DNA from: Candidatus Hydrogenedentota bacterium | GTDB taxonomy: Bacteria > Hydrogenedentota > Hydrogenedentia > Hydrogenedentales > SLHB01 | Reading direction: 5' to 3' | DNA length: 60,633 nt | Assembly: GCA_019695095.1 (NCBI GenBank) | Contig: JAIBAQ010000016.1 | Location: 1 to 60,633 of the forward strand | In this document: one piece after another, positions 1-7,537 of the stretch | Numbering within the stretch: position 1 is the first letter of the stretch | Layout of the letters: each line of letters starts with the position of its first letter | Notes under the pieces: generated by a model | Told to the model about the DNA's origin: nothing | The model's input: only the letters and a program-made list of their open reading frames with translations | The model's database searches: none | Made by a program: the position numbers and the translations under genes

Positions 1-1062
1 TACATGCTGGAAGACCAGACCTACACGGAACGGCAATCCGTTGGCCAACCTGGAACCTGTATCCACTGCCATGGATCGATCTATGTGCCGTACAAGAAGC
101 TGGGCGAAGGCGACCTGATTCGCGGATTCGAGAAGATGAACCAGATGAAGTTTCCGGAAGCGCGCAAGCTGGTGACCCATCCCATCGGATGTATCGACTG
201 CCACGATCCGCAGACCATGGCGCTGCGCGTGACGCGCCCCGGCTTTCTCGAAGGCATAAAGGTCAAGAAGGCGCTGGAAGGCATCAACGACTACGACGTG
301 AACAAGATGGCTTCGCGCCAGGAAATGCGCACCTATGTGTGCGCACAGTGCCACGTCGAGTACTACTTCAAAGGTCCCGAGAAACGCCTCGTGTATCCCT
401 GGATGAAAGGTCTGAAAGCGGACGAGATTCTCGCGTATTACGATGAAGCCGGGTTCAAAGACTGGGCACACGCCGAAACCGGGGCGCCGATGCTGAAAGC
501 GCAGCATCCCGAGTTCGAGATGTGGAGCCAAGGCATTCATGCGCGGTCCGGGGTGGCATGCGCCGACTGCCACATGCCGTATACGCGCGTAGGCGCGCTG
601 AAGATCAGCGATCACCACGTGCAAAGCCCCATGCTCAACATCAACAACGCGTGCCAAACCTGTCACAAGTTCTCCGAGGAAGAGATGCGAGCGCGCGTCG
701 AGAACATCCAAGAGAAGACGTTCGCCATGCGGTCCACCGCGATGGACGCATTGATGCAGCTTATCGACGGCATCAAAGCGGCCAAGGACGCCGGCGCCAC
801 CGACGAACAACTGGCCGCGTCGCGCGACTATCAGCGCAAAGCGACCTTCTTGCTGGACTTTGTCGAAGCCGAGAATTCCACCGGCTTCCACGCCCCGCAA
901 GAGGCCGCTCGAATCTTGTTCCTTTCCCTGGAAAATGCCCGCAAAGGCGAGCTGGCGCTACCGGTCATGCAGACCAGCGCCGTCGCCGCCAGCGCTTCCC
1001 AGCCCCCTGCGGCGGTCCCTGAAACGGCCGCTCCCGCGTCTTCTATAGGAGGCCAAACGTAA
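1..1062 (+). CDS. nrfA: Ammonia-forming cytochrome c nitrite reductase NrfA, C-terminal part (5' end outside the window)
   Basis: Periplasmic pentaheme enzyme reducing nitrite to ammonium with six electrons. The frame is open from base 1, so the true start lies upstream. Numbering from the first visible Met (base 4), five heme-binding motifs occur at 19-23 (CIHCH), 63-67 (CIDCH), 113-117 (CAQCH), 186-190 (CADCH) and 217-221 (CQTCH), in NrfA order and spacing. The family signatures CHVEYYF (calcium/active-site region) and LKAQHPE (active-site His168) are present. The first motif, which should hold the catalytic heme, is CXXCH rather than the classical CXXCK, so the distal-side ligand should be His instead of Lys. 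This variant is known in some NrfA. The active-site Arg expected before heme 1 is outside the window. The tail is Ala/Pro-rich. The stop lies 10 bases before moxR, so the two are probably co-transcribed. Confidence 0.95.
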   Translation, partial: YMLEDQTYTERQSVGQPGTCIHCHGSIYVPYKKLGEGDLIRGFEKMNQMKFPEARKLVTHPIGCIDCHDPQTMALRVTRPGFLEGIKVKKALEGINDYDVNKMASRQEMRTYVCAQCHVEYYFKGPEKRLVYPWMKGLKADEILAYYDEAGFKDWAHAETGAPMLKAQHPEFEMWSQGIHARSGVACADCHMPYTRVGALKISDHHVQSPMLNINNACQTCHKFSEEEMRARVENIQEKTFAMRSTAMDALMQLIDGIKAAKDAGATDEQLAASRDYQRKATFLLDFVEAENSTGFHAPQEAARILFLSLENARKGELALPVMQTSAVAASASQPPAAVPETAAPASSIGGQT

Positions 1063-1072
1063 AGGAGTCCTT

Positions 1073-2107
1073 ATGTCCACAGAGACGGTGTCTACGGCGC
1101 TTAGCAGTGAAGACGTCGCCTTGGCGCAAGCGTTCGGAGCGCGCACCAAGGAGCTGCTCGAGGAGATCCACAAGGTCATTGTGGGTCAGGACCGAATCGT
1201 CATGCAGGTGCTTACCGCCATGTTCGCGCGGGGACACGGACTCATTATCGGTGTGCCGGGTCTTGCGAAGACGTTGCTCGTGCGCACCTTGGCGCAATGC
1301 ATGGGGTGGGAGTTCAAGCGGATTCAGTTCACGCCCGACTTGATGCCTTCGGACATCACCGGCACGGAGATTCTCCAAACCGACTCCGCATCCGGACAAC
1401 GTCACATGACCTTTGTGAAGGGCCCGCTCTTCGCGAACCTGATTCTCGCCGACGAGATTAATCGGACTCCGCCCAAGACGCAGGCCGCATTGCTCGAAGC
1501 CATGCAGGAATTGACCGTCACATCCGCCGGGCACAGCTATCACCTCGATCCTCCGTTCTTCGTGCTCGCGACGCAGAATCCCATCGAGCACGAAGGCACC
1601 TATCCGTTGCCCGAGGCGCAACTCGACCGTTTCATGTTCAGCATCAACATCGCGTATCCGACGCGCGAAGAAGAGTTGCGTATCGTCGAAGAAACGACCG
1701 CGCGCGAGATTCCGCCCGTAAGGAAAGTGTTCACAAAGGAAGAGGTGCTCAAATTCCAGGCGCTGGTGCGGCGCGTGCCCGTGTCGGCCCATGTGATGCA
1801 GTATGCGGTGGACCTTGCGCGCGCGACGAGACCCGTCGGCGCGGAAGCCGATCCCTTCGTCCGCGAATACGTCGAGTGGGGCGCCGGACCGCGCGCGTCG
1901 CAGTATCTCATTCTCGGGGCCAAAGCGTTGTCGCTGCTCCACGGCAAGCCGTCGCCCTCCGCGGTGGAAGTGAGAACGGTCGCGCCGTCCGTGCTTCAGC
2001 ACCGCGTGATTCCCAACTACAAGGCCACCGGCGAAGGCATAACGTCGCTGCAGATCGTTGAGCGGCTCTTGAAGAACGCCAAAGAGCCCGACTATCGAGG
2101 CAAATGA
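1073..2107 (+). CDS. MoxR-family AAA+ ATPase
   Basis: Cytoplasmic AAA+ chaperone-like ATPase of 344 residues. The Walker A variant GVPGLAKT lies near residues 60-68, Walker B LILADE near 123-128 followed by INRTPPKTQAALLEAMQE, and the sensor-1 type segment LATQNP near 168. This is the MoxR signature set. The start is supported by AAAGGAG five bases before the ATG. Its stop overlaps the start of the DUF58 gene (ATGA). MoxR proteins are usually encoded with VWA proteins, as here, and are thought to remodel or insert metal into client complexes. The client is unknown. The immediately upstream gene being nrfA hints at a role in cytochrome or envelope maturation, but that is inference. Confidence 0.95.
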   Translation: MSTETVSTALSSEDVALAQAFGARTKELLEEIHKVIVGQDRIVMQVLTAMFARGHGLIIGVPGLAKTLLVRTLAQCMGWEFKRIQFTPDLMPSDITGTEILQTDSASGQRHMTFVKGPLFANLILADEINRTPPKTQAALLEAMQELTVTSAGHSYHLDPPFFVLATQNPIEHEGTYPLPEAQLDRFMFSINIAYPTREEELRIVEETTAREIPPVRKVFTKEEVLKFQALVRRVPVSAHVMQYAVDLARATRPVGAEADPFVREYVEWGAGPRASQYLILGAKALSLLHGKPSPSAVEVRTVAPSVLQHRVIPNYKATGEGITSLQIVERLLKNAKEPDYRGK

Positions 2108-3093
2108 TCAACTTTCCAAAACCGCCGCCGCTCCCCTCGCGCAAGCGCGACGCGCCGCAAGACGCGTCCGCCAAGAAGCGCGCGTGGAAATACCTCGGCC
2201 CGGAAGAACTGCTGGGTCTGAAGAACCTGTACTTCGCCGCGCGCGTGATTGTCGAAGGAGCGTATGCGGGCGGGCACAAGTCGCCGTACAAAGGTTCCGC
2301 GGCCGAGTTCGTGGACTACCGCGAATACTATCCCGGCGATGAGATCCGGAGTATCGACTGGAAAGCCTACGCGCGGACCGACCGCTATTTCGTGAAGCTC
2401 TTCGAAAAAGAAACGGACATGACCGCCCATCTCCTCGTGGACCGCAGCGCCTCCATGGGATACGGCGGCAAAGACTACAAGCACGTATTTCCCACGCAGG
2501 AAATGTCCAAACTCGATTACGCGGCCTATCTTGCCGCCGCGCTGGCTTACTTGCTGGTGAAGCAGGGCGATCGTGTCGGCCTGACGCTGTTCGACAAGAA
2601 GATTACTGGACACGTTCCCGCGGGCAGCAGCTTTGCGCACCTCAACGCCCTGCTGAGTCTTCTGGAACGTCAACGCGCAGGCCGCACGACGTCGATCTCA
2701 AAGACGCTTCGAGACGCCTATGCCCTGTTCAAGCGGCGCGGAATGCTCATTGTCATTTCCGATTTCCTGGACGATCCACTCGAGATCTTTCGCGCGCTGG
2801 ACATGTACCGCCACCGAAACTTCGAGATCATTCTCTTTCATATACTCCATCGCTACGAGGCCAAGCTTCCGCCGTTGGCGAATGTGAATTTCGTCGATGC
2901 CGAAACCGGTGAGTTCCTGACCACGACCCCCTCGGACATCGCGGCGCAGTACGAAAGCGAGTTGCAGTCCTTCATGGACACATTATCGTCGTACGCGCAG
3001 GCGCGAAACATCGATTACAACTGCGTCAATACCCAAACGCCGCATAGCGATGTTCTGCAACGCTACCTGTTGCGGCGGGGCGGGGTGCAGTGA
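2104..3093 (+). CDS. DUF58 domain protein with VWA-like fold
   Basis: Protein of 329 residues without signal peptide or membrane span. It carries the DUF58 hallmark YPGDEIRSIDWKAYAR at about residues 76-91 and a MIDAS-like DRSASMG at 113-119, the usual order for the MoxR-partner DUF58/BatB-like family. The start overlaps the moxR stop by four bases, indicating translational coupling. It probably acts as the cytosolic adaptor between the MoxR ATPase and the membrane VWA proteins that follow. The biochemical activity of the family is not established. Confidence 0.9.
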   Translation: MINFPKPPPLPSRKRDAPQDASAKKRAWKYLGPEELLGLKNLYFAARVIVEGAYAGGHKSPYKGSAAEFVDYREYYPGDEIRSIDWKAYARTDRYFVKLFEKETDMTAHLLVDRSASMGYGGKDYKHVFPTQEMSKLDYAAYLAAALAYLLVKQGDRVGLTLFDKKITGHVPAGSSFAHLNALLSLLERQRAGRTTSISKTLRDAYALFKRRGMLIVISDFLDDPLEIFRALDMYRHRNFEIILFHILHRYEAKLPPLANVNFVDAETGEFLTTTPSDIAAQYESELQSFMDTLSSYAQARNIDYNCVNTQTPHSDVLQRYLLRRGGVQ

Positions 3094-5246
3094 TGAATCT
3101 GACGAATCTCATATTCACAAATCCCGCGCTTTGGGCCGGAGCGCTCGCACTGTTTGCGCCGGTTTTGATTCATCTTCTCACGCGGCGAACGCCCCGGCGT
3201 CTGGTTTTTCCGACGTTGCGATTCATCAAGGCCGCGCAGGCGAGTCAGTCCTCGCTATTTCGAATTCGCCATCTGCTGATGCTGATTGTGCGCACGGCCT
3301 TTGTGTTGTTTCTGCTGCTCGCGTTCTTGAAGCCGGTTATGCACGCCGGTGTCACCACACCACCCGAATTGCGTGGACGTTCCGCACACGTCATCGTTCT
3401 TGACGCTTCGCTTAGCATGAGCTTTCAGGCGAGCGGAAACTCGCCGTTTGCCAAAGCACAATCCATCGCGGTGCGCATCGCGGAAAGTCTGGCGCCCGAA
3501 GACTCCGCCAACCTGATCATTGCAGGCGGTCGCCCAACGCCGTCATTCACCGCGCCCGCATCCAATCCGATCTATCTGAAGCGCGACATTCTGAGCGCAA
3601 AACCGACCATGGAGCGGGCCGATGTCGATGCCGCGCTGGCCGAAGCGGTCAACCAGCTTGGCCAGGCACCGCAGCCGTTCAAGGTGCTGCACATTGTGTC
3701 GGATTTTCAGCGCGCAAACTGGTCGGCGGCAGCCTTCAAGAATGTGCCGCCGGAAGTGAAGGTGTTGTTTCTTAATGCGGGCGACACGGCGCGGCCCAAT
3801 ACCGCCATAGCGGAAATCACACTGAGTCCCCGGTCGCCCGTGGTATCGGAAGACACGGAAATCACGTGCAAAGTCGCCAACTACGGGCCGGAAGACCACC
3901 GCATTCCCGTACAACTTCAGTTTGGAGAGGATGCGCCGCTGCAACGAGACGTCGATGTCACGGCGGGCGCGACGGCATCTGTCACGTTTCGGGTTCGCGC
4001 CGGCAAGCCCGCCTTTTACGAAGGTATCGTCAGCATACCCGACGACGGGCTCCCCGCGGACAACCGCCGGTTCTTCACGATGAACGTCAGCGACCGTGTT
4101 CATGTCGCGTTTCTAAACGACACCGGCGCAGGCGACAGAAACGCCGGCAGCCGTGCGTTGTTGCGGGCGCTGGACCCTTATTACGATGACGCAACCCGAT
4201 CCACGGACACCGCGCAGACGCGAGGCAAGCTTCAGGTGCACGCGATGCCGTCGGACGATTTCGACACGTTTGCCGCGTCGAACGCGCACATTGTTGTTAT
4301 CGAGGGTGTGCTGACCTTCTCCGAGAAGACCGCGGATACGCTCTTGGAGTACCTGAGAAACGGCGGGGCCGTGGTCTATTTCATCGGCGACGCCGCCGAT
4401 GCCGCCAATCTAACCCTGATGCAGACACGGGCAGCCAATCAGTTGACCCTTCCCTTCACACCGGGGGCAGTCCGCGATTTTGGAGGCGGAGCAACGGAGC
4501 CGGATAGTCCTGCGTTGACCTTTGCGCAGGCGAATTTTGACGATCCCATGCTGAAACGTTTTCGTGACCTGCGCGAGCTTGCCGAGGTGCGCTTCACGCG
4601 CGCGCTGCAGACCGAACGGAGCAAGGGCAAAGGACAGGTACTCATACGCTTTAACGACGAGACCATCGCCATGGCCAAAGCTCCGTTAGGCGCGGGGACC
4701 ATGCTTTTGTGCAACTTCTCCCTCGCGCGCAACGCGAGCGATTTTGCACGGCGGCCCCTGTTTGTGCCGTTCGTGCATGAATTGCTTCTGGGCATGCGTC
4801 CCCTCGCGGGTTCGGGTCGAGAGTCACACGTTGGACAAGCGGCTTCGGGCACTATCCCCATGCCCGCCACGGCGCAGTCGGTACGGTTTACCGGGCCGTC
4901 GGGCGTTGCGGAAAACGCGACCATCACTCGGAGCGAGACGGAAGCCGCCGTCATCATCACACAGACACGCGAACCCGGTTTCTACCGCGTATACGCGGGC
5001 GATAGGTGTATGGGGGCGATTCCCGTGAATATCGATCCGCGCGAAAGCAATCTGGAATCGTTGACCGAGGCCCAGTTGCTGGAATTGACACAGCGCAAGG
5101 ACGGAGGCGTCGAAGTGGCCTCGGGAAGCGACGCATCGGCCATCATGAAGGCAATCGAAGGAAAACCGCTCTGGCACTACTTCCTGGTCGCGGCTTTGTG
5201 CGCGCTTGCATTGGAGCAAGGACTTCTCCTTGCGCTGAGGCGGTGA
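3093..5246 (+). CDS. BatA-type membrane protein with VWA domain
   Basis: Protein of 717 residues. The N-terminal segment (LWAGALALFAPVLIHLL, then RRTPRR and RFIKAAQ) matches the BatA/aerotolerance-regulator N-terminal domain, with a second membrane span near 60-80. A VWA MIDAS motif DASLSMS follows near 104-110. A long periplasmic region with beta-sandwich-like and glutamine-amidotransferase-like stretches leads to a last membrane span near the C-terminus (HYFLVAALCALALEQG). ATG at 3093 overlaps the previous stop by one base (TGATG). A GTG three bases upstream is an equally possible start. Central member of the MoxR-VWA operon. Confidence 0.85.
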   Translation: MNLTNLIFTNPALWAGALALFAPVLIHLLTRRTPRRLVFPTLRFIKAAQASQSSLFRIRHLLMLIVRTAFVLFLLLAFLKPVMHAGVTTPPELRGRSAHVIVLDASLSMSFQASGNSPFAKAQSIAVRIAESLAPEDSANLIIAGGRPTPSFTAPASNPIYLKRDILSAKPTMERADVDAALAEAVNQLGQAPQPFKVLHIVSDFQRANWSAAAFKNVPPEVKVLFLNAGDTARPNTAIAEITLSPRSPVVSEDTEITCKVANYGPEDHRIPVQLQFGEDAPLQRDVDVTAGATASVTFRVRAGKPAFYEGIVSIPDDGLPADNRRFFTMNVSDRVHVAFLNDTGAGDRNAGSRALLRALDPYYDDATRSTDTAQTRGKLQVHAMPSDDFDTFAASNAHIVVIEGVLTFSEKTADTLLEYLRNGGAVVYFIGDAADAANLTLMQTRAANQLTLPFTPGAVRDFGGGATEPDSPALTFAQANFDDPMLKRFRDLRELAEVRFTRALQTERSKGKGQVLIRFNDETIAMAKAPLGAGTMLLCNFSLARNASDFARRPLFVPFVHELLLGMRPLAGSGRESHVGQAASGTIPMPATAQSVRFTGPSGVAENATITRSETEAAVIITQTREPGFYRVYAGDRCMGAIPVNIDPRESNLESLTEAQLLELTQRKDGGVEVASGSDASAIMKAIEGKPLWHYFLVAALCALALEQGLLLALRR

Positions 5247-5250
5247 CACG

Positions 5251-7479
5251 ATGCAGGGCTTTTCCATACAACCTCCATTTCCAGCCGCCGCGATTCTCGG
5301 GCTTGGCGCGCTCGTGATCGGTCTCGTGGTGGTGGGCTATATGCGCGCCCCCGCCAAGGGATGGGCGCGGACGCTTCTGGCGATTGTGCGGATTGTCGCG
5401 GTGCTTGGTCTGACCATCGTGCTGTTGCGGCCCATGCGGCTGGCGCCCGACAAGCGAATCGACGAGAAGCCCGTATTCGCGGTGCTGGTGGATGCATCGC
5501 AAAGCATGTGCACGGAGGACATCGACGGCAAAGCGCGGTACCAGGCTGTGACCGACGCGCTTAAGCCCATGCAAGAGCAACTACAGCGAGGTTTTGCGGA
5601 GGAGTTCGACGTGAAGGCGTACATCTTCTCCAACGCGTTGACTCCGGCCTCGCTCGGGCAGTTGCTGAACATGCCGTCTCCAACCGGAAGTATCACCGAC
5701 ATCGGCACCGCGTTGACGGACTCCGCCAGCATCGCGGGGAGCCGAAAGCACGCCGGAGTGCTCCTCATTTCGGACGGACGCGAGAATTCGGGCAGCAGTG
5801 TGCAGCAAGCGGCCATGGCGCTGAAAGGGATGAAGGTGCCGGTGTGGACCGTGCCCGTTGGTAGCGTGACGCAAGCTAAAGACCTGTACGTGACGGCGCG
5901 CCTGTCGTCAAACTTCCTGTTTGTGAAGCAACCCGCGAAACTCAAAGCGGCCCTGTCGCACTCGGGCTACGAGAACTTGTACGCGACGGTCGAACTGTAT
6001 CGCGAAGACGCGCTTGTCAATACGCAACAGGTGATGTTGAAAGCGAGTACAACCGACGTGGAATTTCCATTGCTGGAGGATCACGAAGGCGTATACCGGT
6101 ATTGCGTGAAAGTGAAACCGCTTCCGGGCGAAGCAGACGTCAAGAACAACGAGCGCACGGTCTTTGCGCGCGTCGCCGACGAGAAGAACAAGGTGCTGAT
6201 TGTGGAAGCGCGTCCCTATTGGGACACGAAGTTTCTGCTGCGGGCTTTGCAGAAAGATCCGAACCTCGAAGTGACGGCGGCGTTTTTGTTGAACCGCGAA
6301 AAGGTCTTTACCGTGGCGCAACAAGCCGCCAGCGATATCGCGGCAACCGCGCAGGTTACCTCGGGCGTAGCCATGCCGCGAACGCGCGAGGACCTCTTCA
6401 AATACGATTGCCTTGTGTTCGGACGCGGAGCCGATACGGCCTTCTCCGCCGAAGAGCTGAAACTGCTGAAGGACTACCTCACGATTCGCGGCGGCAGTGT
6501 GTTGTTTTCGCGCGGTAAGGCCTACGGATTCGAGAACATCGATTTGGCGGACCTGGAACCGGTCGAATGGTCGCAAGATGCGCTTCACAATGTGCGATTC
6601 GAGTTGACCGCGGACGGCAAGATCAATCCCACGTTTGCATTTGGCGCGGGACTGCCTGCGGACACGGTCATTCGCGAATTGCCTGCCATGGTCAGCGTGA
6701 CGCGCGTGAAGGCCGAGAAATCACTTTCGGTAATCCTGGCGCGCAGCGCGGACAACACGAGCGGCGAATCGCTCGCCACGATTTCCTATCAGCGATACGG
6801 CAAAGGCAAAGTCATGACCGTCGGCTCGACGGGTCTGTGGCGGTGGGCGATGACGCCGCCGGAACTCGACAAATACGATGACGTGTTCGTGCGATTCTGG
6901 ACGCAGATGATCCGCTGGCTTATTTCGGAATCGGATTTCTTGCCCGGGCAGGACATCTCGTTTCGCACGGACCAGTATTCGTACGCCTTGGGCGATCCGG
7001 TGCGATTCATCGTTGAGACCAAGTTTGTCGACACCGCGGCGTATCAGCCGCAAGCGGTTCTTACGCAGCCGAACGGCGAAACGGCCACGCTGACGTTCGA
7101 GCCCCTGCCCGACCGGGAAGGCTCGTTCGCGGTGACCTACCCTCCGAAAGACGAAGGCGAATACAGCGCCGAGTTGGCGCCGGGCCCTGCCAAAGATACG
7201 GTGCAGCGCGTCCGCTTCACGGTGTATTCGGATAGCGTCGAGAATCGCTTCGTGGCCGCGGACGAGGAACTCATGCGGCAAGTGGCTACCGTGACCGGCG
7301 GTGAAACATTGAAGCTGAATCAGCTTCCGGATTTGCCGGACAAGGTTCGCGCATTTGAACGATTGACGCGCATGGAGATAAAGCCCAAAGACGCCTGGGA
7401 CACGCGGGCGATCTTCACCGTGTTGGTTTGCCTGCTGGCCTTCGAGTGGTTCGTGCGCAGGCGGGCGGGGCTGGTCTGA
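5251..7479 (+). CDS. Membrane VWA/glutamine-amidotransferase-like protein
   Basis: Protein of 742 residues with two N-terminal membrane spans (about 12-30 and 41-60), then a VWA domain with MIDAS motif VDASQSM at 80-86. Segments around residues 310-430 (VLIVEARPYWDTKFLLRAL and later a DxLVFGRGAD-like stretch) look like the class I GATase-like fold common in these operons. A predicted final span lies at the C-terminus (FTVLVCLLAFEWFVRRR). It starts five bases after the preceding stop. It is probably the partner of the previous VWA protein in a membrane complex; substrate and function are unknown. Confidence 0.8.
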   Translation: MQGFSIQPPFPAAAILGLGALVIGLVVVGYMRAPAKGWARTLLAIVRIVAVLGLTIVLLRPMRLAPDKRIDEKPVFAVLVDASQSMCTEDIDGKARYQAVTDALKPMQEQLQRGFAEEFDVKAYIFSNALTPASLGQLLNMPSPTGSITDIGTALTDSASIAGSRKHAGVLLISDGRENSGSSVQQAAMALKGMKVPVWTVPVGSVTQAKDLYVTARLSSNFLFVKQPAKLKAALSHSGYENLYATVELYREDALVNTQQVMLKASTTDVEFPLLEDHEGVYRYCVKVKPLPGEADVKNNERTVFARVADEKNKVLIVEARPYWDTKFLLRALQKDPNLEVTAAFLLNREKVFTVAQQAASDIAATAQVTSGVAMPRTREDLFKYDCLVFGRGADTAFSAEELKLLKDYLTIRGGSVLFSRGKAYGFENIDLADLEPVEWSQDALHNVRFELTADGKINPTFAFGAGLPADTVIRELPAMVSVTRVKAEKSLSVILARSADNTSGESLATISYQRYGKGKVMTVGSTGLWRWAMTPPELDKYDDVFVRFWTQMIRWLISESDFLPGQDISFRTDQYSYALGDPVRFIVETKFVDTAAYQPQAVLTQPNGETATLTFEPLPDREGSFAVTYPPKDEGEYSAELAPGPAKDTVQRVRFTVYSDSVENRFVAADEELMRQVATVTGGETLKLNQLPDLPDKVRAFERLTRMEIKPKDAWDTRAIFTVLVCLLAFEWFVRRRAGLV

Positions 7480-7537
7480 TGAAATGGTATAGTAAGAGAG
7501 CACTTCAAAGCGGCGGTCACGCCGCGCGAGGCCGAGC

